DNA from: S010-17 sp036478895
GTDB lineage: Bacteria; Bacteroidota; Bacteroidia; Flavobacteriales; Flavobacteriaceae
DNA: 15,511 bases
Reading direction: 5' to 3'
Assembly: GCA_036478895.1 (NCBI GenBank)
Contig: JAZGEV010000041.1
Coordinates: 1 to 15,511, forward strand
The notes beneath the pieces were generated by a model. That model was not told the DNA's origin. It searched no databases and worked only from the letters and a program-made list of their open reading frames with translations. Shown piece by piece: positions 1-6,769 of this stretch (the stretch's first letter is position 1; the number at the start of each line of letters is the position of its first letter). The translations under genes were made by a program, and so were the position numbers.

Positions 1-627
1 AAATTCATTCATTTAAAAAATACAGTTTTGCAATTACAAATGAATCCACACTTTATATTTAACTCTTTAACAGCCATACAGAATTCGGTTTTAAAAAAGG
101 ATAATTTAAAGTCAGCAGAATTAATTGCAACATTTTCCAAATTAATTAGACAAAATTTAGATTATAGTAATAGGAAAACTATTAGTTTAACTGAAGAGAT
201 TGATATGCTTAGTAATTATATAGAAACCCAACAGTTTAGGTTTGATAATTTATTTACGTATGATATTATTTTAGATCCAAAAATAAAGTCAGATGATGTT
301 AGAATCCCACCAATGTTAATTCAGCCATTTATAGAAAATGCGATTGAACATGGTTTAAAACATAAAGAAAAAGGTGGTAAAATAGTAGTGAAAATCAAAA
401 AGAACAATAAAGGGATTCGCATAAGTATTGAGGATAATGGCATTGGTTTTGAGTCATCCAAAAAATACACTATTTCGAATAAAGATGGAAAAATACATGC
501 TATTGATATTTTCAAAGACCGATTAAAAATAAGAAAGAAACAAGAGGAAAAAAGCTTTGCATTGTCCAATTTAACGCAGAATGACAAGGTAATAGGCACA
601 AAGGTTTCATTTACATTAAAAGAATAA
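1..627 (+). CDS. Sensor histidine kinase, LytS/YehU type (5' end missing)
   Basis: Frame 1 is open from the first base, so this is the C-terminal 208 residues of a longer gene whose sensor part lies outside the window. The first visible element is the His_kinase (PF06580) core QMNPHFIFNSL; the phosphoacceptor His is codon 49-51. A GHKL ATPase domain follows: N-box FIENAIEHG, then G1 box DNGIGF. In this family the kinase autophosphorylates this His and passes phosphate to a LytTR regulator, and such a regulator starts 3 bp after the stop codon, so the two are co-transcribed and very probably cognate. A TTG at 28 could be taken as a start but would cut through the conserved helix before the His, so it is rejected. 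The signal sensed cannot be told from this fragment. Confidence 0.93.
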   Translation, partial: KFIHLKNTVLQLQMNPHFIFNSLTAIQNSVLKKDNLKSAELIATFSKLIRQNLDYSNRKTISLTEEIDMLSNYIETQQFRFDNLFTYDIILDPKIKSDDVRIPPMLIQPFIENAIEHGLKHKEKGGKIVVKIKKNNKGIRISIEDNGIGFESSKKYTISNKDGKIHAIDIFKDRLKIRKKQEEKSFALSNLTQNDKVIGTKVSFTLKE

Positions 628-630
628 ATT

Positions 631-1368
631 ATGAATGTTGTTATTATAGAGGACGAAATTAATGCGCAAGAAGCATTAATAGGTATGTTAAGTTTAATTG
701 ATGTTTCTACAAAAATTTTGGGAACTGCTCAAAATGTAAGTGATGGTATTGCATTAATAAATAAAACGAAACCGGATATTGTTTTTTTAGATATCCAATT
801 AAGGAATGGTACTGGTTTTGATGTTTTAGAAGGTCTTGATGTGTTTTTAGGAAAAGTTATTTTCACTACAGCTTATGAAAACTATGCCATAAAAGCTTTT
901 AAAATTAGTGCCTTTGATTATATTTTAAAACCAATAAATCCTAGTGAATTATTAGAAAGCTTAAAACAAGCTGAAAAAGAAATTTTAAAAGAAACTAAGT
1001 ACAGTGAGATGTTAAAAGTTTTGGAGTATAATAAAGGAAATGAGATAAATCCTAAAATTGTATTAAAAACATTAAATCATCAAAATGTTGTTGAAATAGA
1101 AACCATTATTCGTTGTGAATCTGAAGGTGCTTATACCAATTTCCATTTTAAGAATAAGAAATTATTAACATCAAAAAATTTAAAATATTACGATGAACTC
1201 TTAAGCGAGCATGGCTTTATAAGAACACATCAATCTCACTTGGTTAATATTAAACATGTACAGAGAATACACTCAAATGGTTTTTTAGAAATGAAAGATA
1301 AAACTAAAATACCTATTTCTTCTAGGAAGAAAGCATCCGTAAACAAGTTTTTAAAACACCTTATTTAA
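631..1368 (+). CDS. LytTR-family response regulator
   Basis: A 245-residue protein with an N-terminal receiver domain (about 1-120) and a C-terminal LytTR DNA-binding domain (about 140-245). Receiver landmarks are the acidic pair E7/D8, the phospho-acceptor D54 in the strand IVFLDIQL, T79/T80 and the conserved K100 in ILKP. The LytTR part shows the typical IIRCESEGAYTNFHF strand and the later GFIRTHQSHLVNIKHV segment. The ATG at 631 lies 3 bp after the kinase stop, so translation is probably coupled. It should act as a phosphorylation-controlled transcription factor binding paired direct repeats; its targets are unknown. Length and key residues are normal for the family. Two hairpins follow the gene, the second a good terminator, so the operon seems to end here. 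Confidence 0.95.
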   Translation: MNVVIIEDEINAQEALIGMLSLIDVSTKILGTAQNVSDGIALINKTKPDIVFLDIQLRNGTGFDVLEGLDVFLGKVIFTTAYENYAIKAFKISAFDYILKPINPSELLESLKQAEKEILKETKYSEMLKVLEYNKGNEINPKIVLKTLNHQNVVEIETIIRCESEGAYTNFHFKNKKLLTSKNLKYYDELLSEHGFIRTHQSHLVNIKHVQRIHSNGFLEMKDKTKIPISSRKKASVNKFLKHLI

Positions 1369-1461
1369 CGGATATAAAAGGAAGAGATACGCTTTTAAAT
1401 TCATTAGAAATTGAATATAGTATTATTGTATATTTACAACTAATTAATGATTAATATTTTG

Positions 1462-1500
1462 AAAATAAGATAATTTATGAGGGTAAAACTATCTTATTTT
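1462..1500 (+). other. AT-rich hairpin downstream of the LytTR gene
   Basis: A perfect 11-bp inverted repeat (1462-1472 with 1490-1500) encloses a 17-nt loop containing GAGGG. No T-run follows on either side, so it is not a classical terminator. It stands only 2 nt before the terminator stem at 1503 and may stabilise the 3' end of the transcript or be part of a small 3' RNA. Confidence 0.5.
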
Positions 1501-1502
1501 AT

Positions 1503-1534
1503 AACCTATCAACCTAGTTGATAGGTTTTTTTTT
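1503..1534 (+). terminator. Rho-independent terminator of the first two-component operon
   Basis: A perfect 10-bp stem (AACCTATCAA, 1503-1512, with 1518-1527) has a 5-nt loop CCTAG and is followed by a T-run to 1534. It is oriented to end transcripts of the kinase/regulator pair, about 135 bp after the stop codon. Confidence 0.85.
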
Positions 1535-1712
1535 GTTTATAAATCTAAACTGATGTAATTTAGCACCTATAATTTTAGGTCTAATTTGGGATATAACAAA
1601 ATGCTTATTTTACTTTTAGATTTGTTCTTTTATTATAATTAACTCTTATAAGAAGTGGCTTAACTAAACAAACAAGACTACTTCTCATAATAATTAATTA
1701 ATTTTAGAGCAT

Positions 1713-1746
1713 AAAAAAACGACAGAAATAATGCTTCCTGCCGTTT
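1713..1746 (-). terminator. Rho-independent terminator of the OmpA-like gene
   Basis: Read on the minus strand, a 9-bp stem AAACGGCAG/CTGTCGTTT (1738-1746 with 1717-1725, one G-U pair) has a 12-nt loop and runs into a T-tract at 1719-1713. It sits about 50 bp after the OmpA-like stop codon. The wobble pair forms only in minus-strand RNA, which supports this orientation. Confidence 0.8.
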
Positions 1747-1795
1747 AACAAAAAATTATGGTAAAAAATTCTGTTTATTTATATTTTATAAATGT

Positions 1796-2722
1796 CTAAT
1801 CTAATGTTGTAACAGTATTGCTGTCTAGCAAGGCAAAGAATTTATTTAAATTAGGTAAAATGATGATGTTTGTACGTCTGTTTTTTGCACGACCATCTCT
1901 CGTTTTATTATCTGCAATAGGTATGTAACTACTGCGTCCAGAAGCGATCATTCTAGATGGATCTACATTATGCTTCTTTTGAAGTAAACGTACAATAGAC
2001 GTTGCTCTTTTAACACTTAAATCCCAATTATCTTTTACTGTTGCTGTGTGAATCGATTTAGAATCAGTATGACCTTCAATAATAACGTCCATACTTGGTT
2101 CAGAATTAATTATTTGCGCTAATTTTTCAATCAGTTTGTTAGCTTTAGACTTTACTTTATAGCTTCCACTGCTGAATAACATTTTATCAGATACGGATAT
2201 CATAACAACAGTTTTATCAACTCGTATATTAATATCGCCATCCAAATCTTTTAAATTAATAGCATTTTTCATGTTATAAGCAATTGCCAAGTTTAAAGAA
2301 TCTTTTAAATTCTTTGCACCAGCTAACTCTTCATAAGTCATTCTAGATAGCGTATTTGCTAATTGGTTTTTCATACTTTCAGAAATGACAACTTCATCAT
2401 TATTTGTAATTATTAGTTTGTCATAATTTACATTGGAAATCTCCTGACTTAATGAGTTGTTTGTGTCTGTTAATGAGTTATTGACTGTACTTAACGAGTT
2501 TATTTTAGTATTGTAGGCTTCAACGCGTTGTTGAATTTTATCAAATTTAGCTTCCAGTTTTTCTTTCTCGATAGTTGTTTTTTGAAGTTCACCTTTGGTG
2601 TTGGACAAATTTGCATTGGTATTTGACAATTCATCTTGAAGTGTTACATACTTTTTTTTAGAGACACAAGATGTCATTATTAATAATAAAATTGACACTG
2701 TAATTAATGCTGATTTTTTCAT
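1796..2722 (-). CDS. OmpA-family peptidoglycan-binding lipoprotein with coiled coil
   Basis: A 308-residue envelope protein. The N-terminus is a lipoprotein signal: MKK, a hydrophobic core, then lipobox MTSC with the lipidated Cys at 19. Residues about 24-100 form a predicted coiled coil, including three near-identical heptads (75-95, NSLxxxN). An OmpA C-terminal domain covers about 170-290 with GHTD at 217-220, the LSxxRA-type helix near 235-240 and NRR at 281-283, the residues that in this family grip the diaminopimelate of peptidoglycan. It probably anchors the outer membrane to the wall. Transcription looks monocistronic: its own terminator lies at 1713-1746, and upstream there is a 162-bp gap carrying a paired direct repeat. 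The ATG start gives an ideal signal peptide. Exact cellular role beyond anchoring is not visible. Confidence 0.92.
   Translation of the reverse strand: MKKSALITVSILLLIMTSCVSKKKYVTLQDELSNTNANLSNTKGELQKTTIEKEKLEAKFDKIQQRVEAYNTKINSLSTVNNSLTDTNNSLSQEISNVNYDKLIITNNDEVVISESMKNQLANTLSRMTYEELAGAKNLKDSLNLAIAYNMKNAINLKDLDGDINIRVDKTVVMISVSDKMLFSSGSYKVKSKANKLIEKLAQIINSEPSMDVIIEGHTDSKSIHTATVKDNWDLSVKRATSIVRLLQKKHNVDPSRMIASGRSSYIPIADNKTRDGRAKNRRTNIIILPNLNKFFALLDSNTVTTLD
2448..2500 (-). repeat. Three 21-bp coding repeats in the OmpA-like coiled coil
   Basis: The motif TTAATGAGTT (third copy TTAACGAGTT) recurs at 2449, 2470 and 2491 on the + strand, exactly 21 bp apart, and encodes three consecutive heptads NSLxxxN (residues 75-95). 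This suggests growth of the coiled coil by tandem duplication. Confidence 0.7.
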
Positions 2723-2810
2723 AATATGTTGTTTAAAAATTAATTATTATAATGCTTTATTAAAATATATAGTACATATTACGATGCCTTTATATAATTA
2801 TTGCAAATAA

Positions 2811-2843
2811 TTTTAAAAGCGTTATTTCTCCTTTTAAAAGCGT
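2811..2843 (-). promoter_or_regulatory. Paired 12-bp direct repeat upstream of the OmpA-like gene
   Basis: On the minus strand ACGCTTTTAAAA occurs twice (2843-2832 and 2822-2811), starting exactly 21 bp apart, with a 9-bp spacer. Each contains the palindrome TTTTAAAA. The pair lies 89-121 bp before the OmpA-like start codon and 42 bp beyond the stop side of no other gene. Two helical turns between copies is what is expected for a dimeric regulator bound on one face of the DNA. That it is an operator is inference. Confidence 0.45.
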
Positions 2844-2884
2844 AAATTTTTGTTGTTTATTTTAATAGGCTTAGTCTAGAATGA

Positions 2885-4093
2885 TTATTTTAATTTACCT
2901 GCAATAAAACCTGTTGTCCAGGCAGCTTGAAAATTAAAACCTCCAGTAATACCATCAATATCTAGTAATTCTCCTGCGAAAAATAAATTTTTAACTGCAG
3001 TACTTTGCATTGTGTTAAAATTAATACTTTCCAAGCTTACGCCACCACAAGTCACAAATTCTTCCTTAAAAGTTGTTTTTCCACTAACGGAATAAATATC
3101 GTTTGTTAAAATTTGAACTAATTTATTAAAGCCTTTTTTACCTGTTTCACTCCATTTCCTATCAACAGGTAAGTTAACTCTATTTAATAAATACAACCAC
3201 AAGCGTGTTTGTAGTTTGTAAGGTTTTATACTTGATAATTGTTTGTTTGGATGTAATTCTGCAATAGCAACTAAGGCGTCCATTACGTCATTATTATTTA
3301 AGGTATTTACCCAATTTACTTGAACTTTAAAATCATAATCTAGATCACTAAGTACTCTAGCACCAAACGCGGAGAGTTTTAATATTGCTGGTCCACTCAT
3401 TCCCCAATGTGTAATTAATAAAGGGCCAGAGGCTTTTAGCTTAGTTCCTTGTATTGTTACAAAAGTTTTTTCTACAACAATGCCCATTAATTCTGTAATC
3501 TTTTCGGATGGCATGTTAAAGGTAAATAAAGAAGGTACAGGGTTTGATATTTCGTGGCCTAATGATTCCAACCATTCTAAATTTTTTCTTTTTGGCGATC
3601 CACCTGTAGCTACAATTACTTTATTAAATAAAAGGTCATCAGATTTTAAAAATGAAAGTTGAATGTCATCTTTTATAGATTTTAGTTGAGTGACACTTTT
3701 ATTACACGTAATTTTTATTTTCAAACGTTTAGCTTCATGCATAAAACAGTCTATAATACTTTGCGAATTTTGAGATTTAGGAAACACACAATTATCATTT
3801 TGTATTAATAAGGGAACACCACGTTTTTCAAACCAATTAAAAGCATCTTTGGTATTAAAAATAGTGAAAGCCTTTTTTAATTTTTTGCCACCACGTGGAT
3901 AGGCAGCAGTTAGTTCTTTTATAGAAGTTATACCGTTTGTAACATTACAACGTCCACCACCCGAAATTTTTACTTTTGCTAATAATTTTGATGTTTTTTC
4001 GAAAATAGTCACTTCTGCATAAGGATAATTTTCCTTTACATTAATTGCTGCAAAAAAACCTGCTGCGCCACCTCCAATTATTGCTACTTTCAT
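2885..4093 (-). CDS. FAD-dependent oxidoreductase, HI0933/BaiN (YhiN) family
   Basis: A 402-residue cytoplasmic flavoprotein. The N-terminal dinucleotide-binding motif is intact (IIGGGAAG, residues 5-12), followed by the family signature SGGGRCNVTNG at about 44-54. A second FAD contact is seen near the C-terminus (FFAGELLDIDGITGGFNFQAAWTTG). Middle-domain motifs typical of HI0933-like proteins include VATGGSP and LLITHWGMSGPAIL. Length is normal for the family (about 390-420). Members are annotated as NAD(P)/FAD-dependent oxidoreductases; one branch acts on bile-acid intermediates, but the physiological substrate in flavobacteria is unknown, so no symbol is given. The start ATG sits 29 bp from the divergent DUF6122-like gene, so both are driven from a very compact intergenic region. 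Confidence 0.93.
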   Translation of the reverse strand: MKVAIIGGGAAGFFAAINVKENYPYAEVTIFEKTSKLLAKVKISGGGRCNVTNGITSIKELTAAYPRGGKKLKKAFTIFNTKDAFNWFEKRGVPLLIQNDNCVFPKSQNSQSIIDCFMHEAKRLKIKITCNKSVTQLKSIKDDIQLSFLKSDDLLFNKVIVATGGSPKRKNLEWLESLGHEISNPVPSLFTFNMPSEKITELMGIVVEKTFVTIQGTKLKASGPLLITHWGMSGPAILKLSAFGARVLSDLDYDFKVQVNWVNTLNNNDVMDALVAIAELHPNKQLSSIKPYKLQTRLWLYLLNRVNLPVDRKWSETGKKGFNKLVQILTNDIYSVSGKTTFKEEFVTCGGVSLESINFNTMQSTAVKNLFFAGELLDIDGITGGFNFQAAWTTGFIAGKLK

Positions 4094-4110
4094 GTATCGT
4101 TTCTATTTGT

Positions 4111-4118
4111 TATTTTTG
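4111..4118 (+). promoter_or_regulatory. TAnnTTTG -7 box for the DUF6122-like gene
   Basis: TATTTTTG matches the Bacteroidota sigma-A -7 consensus and ends 4 bp before the ATG at 4123, so the transcript would have almost no leader. No good TTG -33 element is seen at the normal distance, which lowers confidence. Confidence 0.5.
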
Positions 4119-4122
4119 CCAG

Positions 4123-4431
4123 ATGAGTTTGAAAATTTTAATCCATTACGGGCTACATTTTATATTCCCAATAGGTATTGCTTATTTATTTTTTAGAAAA
4201 AAATGGAAAAAAGTATCTGTCATCTTTTTACTTACTATGTTAATTGATTTGGATCATTTAATCGCAAACCCAATTTTTGATCCCAACCGTTGTAGTATTA
4301 ATTTTCATCCGTTGCATAGTTATATTGCAATTGGTTTTTATAGTGTTGGATTATTTTTTAAGAAAACACGCCTTATTGCTATTGGGTTATTGTTTCATTT
4401 ACTAACCGATTGGATCGATTGTTTGTTATAA
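4123..4431 (+). CDS. DUF6122-like small integral membrane protein
   Basis: The ATG at 4123 gives 102 residues. The frame is open further upstream to 4045, but that would overlap the divergent flavoprotein gene, and the -7 box directly before 4123 favours the shorter form. Hydrophobic segments lie at about 5-23, 31-48 (with LIDLDHLIAN), 68-83 and 86-101. The conserved polar signatures LIDLDHL, FDPNRCSINFHPLHS and LLFHLLTDWIDC resemble the flavobacterial DUF6122 family and, more remotely, metal-dependent membrane hydrolases of the YdjM/LexA-binding type, where His and Asp cluster near the membrane face. Biochemical function is unknown. It converges on the ftsB/divIC-like gene with only 11 bp between stop codons and no visible terminator. 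Confidence 0.82.
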   Translation: MSLKILIHYGLHFIFPIGIAYLFFRKKWKKVSVIFLLTMLIDLDHLIANPIFDPNRCSINFHPLHSYIAIGFYSVGLFFKKTRLIAIGLLFHLLTDWIDCLL

Positions 4432-4442
4432 CGATAAATAGA

Positions 4443-4739
4443 TTATTTAGGTAACGTATCAAACTCTATTAAGAAAATTTCTTCATTTTCTTTTTTCATT
4501 TTATAGGTTTCACGAGCAAACTTTTCTAAGGTTTTAGGATTTTCTAATTCTTTAGTTACTTTATTATCTTTATCAATTTCTTTTTCAAAATAGTCATTAG
4601 AGGTTTCTAGTTTATTCAATTCTTTGTCAAGTTCTCTATGAGTTAAGTATGAATTTTCATCAAAGAATAACATCCATATGATAAATACTAAGAAAACACC
4701 TAGCATTATTTTAGCTCTTTTATGTAATTTATTAAACAT
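4443..4739 (-). CDS. FtsB/DivIC-type septum formation initiator protein
   Basis: A 98-residue bitopic membrane protein: a short basic cytoplasmic N-terminus (MFNKLHKRAK), one transmembrane helix at about 11-27, a periplasmic coiled coil (about 34-65) and the family's short C-terminal motif (about 66-82, LENPKTLEKFARETYKMKK). Size and order match the FtsB/DivIC family, which forms the FtsQLB complex that licenses septal peptidoglycan synthesis at division. Its start codon follows the udk stop codon after a single base, so the two genes are surely one transcript, probably with coupled translation. This pairing is one I recall as common in Bacteroidota. Confidence 0.9.
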   Translation of the reverse strand: MFNKLHKRAKIMLGVFLVFIIWMLFFDENSYLTHRELDKELNKLETSNDYFEKEIDKDNKVTKELENPKTLEKFARETYKMKKENEEIFLIEFDTLPK

Positions 4740-4740
4740 A

Positions 4741-5349
4741 TTAGCTTAATTTTTCTTTAATAATTGTTCGTACAATGTCAATAGCAACGGTATTGTATTT
4801 ATCGTTTGGTATAATTATATCAGCATAATTTTTTGTTGGCTCAATAAATTGTTCGTGCATTGGTTTTAACGTATGTTGGTATCTATTTAAGACTTCTTCT
4901 AAATCTCTTCCTCTTTCTTTTATGTCTCTACGTAACCGTCTTATTAATCGTTCATCAGCATCAGCGTGAACAAATATTTTTATATCAAATAAATCGCGTA
5001 GTTCTTTATTATTTAATATTAAAATACCTTCTACAATAATTACTTTTCGTGGATGTGTTTTAATAGTATCTTTTGATCTATTGTGCGAAACGAATGAATA
5101 AATAGGCTGATCTATAACCTTACCAACTTTTAAATCTTTTAAATGCGAGACTAATAAGTCAAAATCGATGGATGCTGGATGATCAAAATTTATTTTTGTG
5201 CGTTGTTCATAGGTAAGTTCATCGGTTTTATTGTAATATGAATCTTGTGAAATAACGCATAATTCTTCTGCTGATATTTCATTCAAAATCTGATTAACCA
5301 CTGTTGTTTTACCTGAACCTGTGCCTCCTGCAATACCTATTATAAACAT
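4741..5349 (-). CDS. udk: Uridine kinase
   Basis: A 202-residue P-loop kinase of the uridine kinase/PRK family. The Walker A motif GGTGSGKT is at residues 8-15. The SQDSYY segment (about 34-39) and NFDHPASIDFDLL (about 54-66) are signatures for nucleoside binding, then IVEGILIL as the Walker B-like strand and RLIRRLRRDIKERGR as the lid. It should phosphorylate uridine and cytidine with ATP or GTP to give UMP and CMP in pyrimidine salvage. Length is normal (about 200-215). It is the first gene of a two-gene unit with the ftsB/divIC-like gene. Upstream is the terminator of the small membrane ORF, so it probably has its own promoter within about 30 bp, though no TAnnTTTG box is visible there. 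Confidence 0.95.
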   Translation of the reverse strand: MFIIGIAGGTGSGKTTVVNQILNEISAEELCVISQDSYYNKTDELTYEQRTKINFDHPASIDFDLLVSHLKDLKVGKVIDQPIYSFVSHNRSKDTIKTHPRKVIIVEGILILNNKELRDLFDIKIFVHADADERLIRRLRRDIKERGRDLEEVLNRYQHTLKPMHEQFIEPTKNYADIIIPNDKYNTVAIDIVRTIIKEKLS

Positions 5350-5378
5350 AATTTAATTTTATTGGTTTTTAGTAACAA

Positions 5379-5411
5379 AAAATCCATCAACAAAACTAGT
5401 CGATGGATTTT
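5379..5411 (-). terminator. Terminator after the 55-residue membrane protein gene
   Basis: A perfect 10-bp stem AAAATCCATC/GATGGATTTT (5379-5388 with 5402-5411) has a 13-nt loop. On the minus strand the stem runs into a short T-run (to 5377). It lies between the small ORF stop (5437) and the udk start (5349). On the + strand there is a weaker T-run farther on, so the minus orientation is preferred. Confidence 0.7.
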
Positions 5412-5436
5412 AATATTTTTTACTTAAAAATGAATC

Positions 5437-5604
5437 TTAGCTATTAGCGGCTTTTTTAGCAGCTTTTTTTAATTGTCTTGATTCTTTTGCAGCACCAAAA
5501 ATCCAATAAGGTACAACAAAAGTTAACACAAAAATCATTAACCAAAATCCCATTGTGAAAATAGTTAAAAAAATTAAATACCCTACATATTGAGCTATAT
5601 CCAT
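5437..5604 (-). CDS. Small integral membrane protein, 55 residues
   Basis: This short gene encodes M-D-I-A-Q-Y-V-G-Y followed by hydrophobic stretches at about 8-18 and 20-39 (with two Trp and a central Pro in VVPYWIFG), then a strongly basic C-terminal tail (about 41-53, KESRQLKKAAKKAA). It is most likely one or two membrane helices with a positively charged cytoplasmic tail. Evidence that it is real: a TACTTTTG -7 box 31 bp before the ATG, a dedicated terminator after the stop, and placement in an otherwise empty gap between udk and the patatin gene. I do not recognise a characterised family; it could be a housekeeping membrane microprotein of Flavobacteriaceae. Confidence 0.75.
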   Translation of the reverse strand: MDIAQYVGYLIFLTIFTMGFWLMIFVLTFVVPYWIFGAAKESRQLKKAAKKAANS

Positions 5605-5634
5605 AATTATTATAGTTTACATTTTATTCTAAAG

Positions 5635-5642
5635 CAAAAGTA
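5635..5642 (-). promoter_or_regulatory. TAnnTTTG -7 box for the small membrane protein gene
   Basis: On the minus strand TACTTTTG matches the Bacteroidota -7 consensus and lies about 31 bp before the start at 5604. No TTG -33 element is seen at the usual distance. Confidence 0.5.
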
Positions 5643-5704
5643 CTACCTTTTTTTAAATTAAAACTTCCTTTTTTTTACTTTATTAACAATTTTATTTACA
5701 TTCT

Positions 5705-5732
5705 AAAAAAAAGTAAGTAACTATTAACTTTT
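5705..5732 (-). terminator. Weak candidate terminator after the patatin gene
   Basis: On the minus strand AAAAGT (5732-5727) can pair with ACTTTT (5714-5709), followed by more T residues to 5705. The stem is only 6 bp and AT-rich, so this is a weak call; it directly follows the patatin stop codon. Confidence 0.3.
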
Positions 5733-5733
5733 A

Positions 5734-6666
5734 TCATTGCTTAATTGCATTTGCTTTGATGCTATCTTTATATTTTGCGTATTGATAACCTTCTTTCCAC
5801 CAACGTTTCATTAATGCGGCATTAAATATCAAGGAATTTGTAGTTAAAACAGTTGGTGTGTAGTATAAATTTAATTTAACATTGTGTTTTTTTGCCATTA
5901 GTTTACCTATGGAAATGTTTTGTTGTTCCACTTGATCTAGCATAAATTCCATAACATTGGATAATAATGAAAAAGGACTTGTAGAAGGCATTCTGCTTAA
6001 ATGTTCCACTTCGGTTTCTAGAATTATAACATCCACTTCTGTAGCGCCTAATTCAATAGCTCTTTTTATTGGCACTAGACAACCAAATCCACCATCGGCA
6101 TACTCAAAACTATTTTTTTTAAGTAAACTCATAAATGGTACATAATTACAAGATCCCCAAATCCAATCACAAAAATCCTCATAACTACAATCATTAATAG
6201 ATTTGTATTCAACCTCATTGGTGGTTAAATTTGAAACAGTAACAACTGTATTTACGTGTGATTTTTTAACTTTATTAAAATAAGATTCAGTAATATTTCG
6301 TTGTATAAATTTTCTTAAATTTTTGCTTTCGCCGAAAGTTTTTCTTCGGTTCATAAAATTCCAAATGGTATTTACGTGTCGTATTCCTACTACGCGCACA
6401 CCATGAATTTGTTTTACAAAAAAAGGATTATTACTAAAAATTGTACGTTGCTTTATTGTGGAATATAATTTTTTTAATTCCAATATTTTTCCAAGCGCTA
6501 GATGGACTACCATTAGACTTCCAGTAGAAGTGCCAAGAATTATATCGTATTTATATTTTTTATCATTCAATAAAAACTCACATATACCACCAGCAAATGC
6601 GCCTTTACTTCCGCCACCAGATATAACAATTGCTCTTTTATTTTTAGTCACTTCTTTTTGCACCAA
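5734..6666 (-). CDS. Patatin-like phospholipase
   Basis: About 310 residues. All patatin hallmarks are present: oxyanion-hole glycine loop GGGSKGAFAGG at 17-27, nucleophile elbow GTSTGS with Ser47 (GxSxG), the WGSCNYVPFM segment (170-179) and the second catalytic residue Asp191 in ADGGFG. The Ser-Asp dyad is therefore intact, and the family acts as lipid acyl hydrolase (phospholipase A type). There is no signal peptide, so it is probably cytoplasmic or membrane-peripheral. The start is unusual: an in-frame stop lies just upstream and no ATG precedes the glycine loop, so initiation must be at TTG (6666), GTG (6663) or GTG (6651, Val6). The adjacent TTG/GTG pair is the best guess. A -7 box lies at 6712-6719. 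Physiological substrate unknown. Confidence 0.9.
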   Translation of the reverse strand: MVQKEVTKNKRAIVISGGGSKGAFAGGICEFLLNDKKYKYDIILGTSTGSLMVVHLALGKILELKKLYSTIKQRTIFSNNPFFVKQIHGVRVVGIRHVNTIWNFMNRRKTFGESKNLRKFIQRNITESYFNKVKKSHVNTVVTVSNLTTNEVEYKSINDCSYEDFCDWIWGSCNYVPFMSLLKKNSFEYADGGFGCLVPIKRAIELGATEVDVIILETEVEHLSRMPSTSPFSLLSNVMEFMLDQVEQQNISIGKLMAKKHNVKLNLYYTPTVLTTNSLIFNAALMKRWWKEGYQYAKYKDSIKANAIKQ

Positions 6667-6689
6667 TTCTAATTAAAATCTTATTTTTG
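6658..6689 (+). promoter_or_regulatory. Promoter of the YCF48-like lipoprotein gene
   Basis: TTG at 6658-6660 and TATTTTTG at 6682-6689 are separated by 21 bp, a good fit to the Bacteroidota -33/-7 pattern (TTG-N17-23-TAnnTTTG). The -33 element lies inside the first codons of the patatin gene on the other strand. The expected leader is about 75 nt to the ATG at 6770. Confidence 0.65.
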
Positions 6690-6711
6690 CTTTATAATAT
6701 ATTTATGACTT

Positions 6712-6719
6712 CAAAAATA
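6712..6719 (-). promoter_or_regulatory. TAnnTTTG -7 box for the patatin gene
   Basis: On the minus strand TATTTTTG lies about 46 bp before the TTG/GTG start. A TTTG further upstream (6751-6748) is 28 bp away, longer than normal spacing, so the promoter may be weak. Confidence 0.5.
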
Positions 6720-6769
6720 TAGTTTTTTTTAATAGTGTCATATTTTTCAAACATAAAAAATTAAAAATA

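Larger units (their letters stand above)
1369..1795. other. 427-bp gene-free spacer with several hairpins
   Basis: This lies between convergent genes. It holds the 1462-1500 hairpin, the + strand terminator at 1503-1534, an imperfect hairpin at 1651-1685 (AGAAGTGGCTT with AAGACTACTTCT, bulged), and the minus-strand terminator at 1713-1746. I found no supportable ORF, tRNA or other recognisable RNA in it. The 1535-1650 stretch shows nothing I can name. Confidence 0.6.

Noticed and set aside
28..627. A complete 199-residue kinase starting at TTG 28
   Set aside because: The frame is open to base 1 and this start would cut the conserved helix before the phosphoacceptor His; the gene is simply truncated by the window.
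4045..4122. Longer N-terminus for the DUF6122-like protein
   Set aside because: It would overlap the start of the divergent flavoprotein gene, and a -7 box lies directly before the ATG at 4123.
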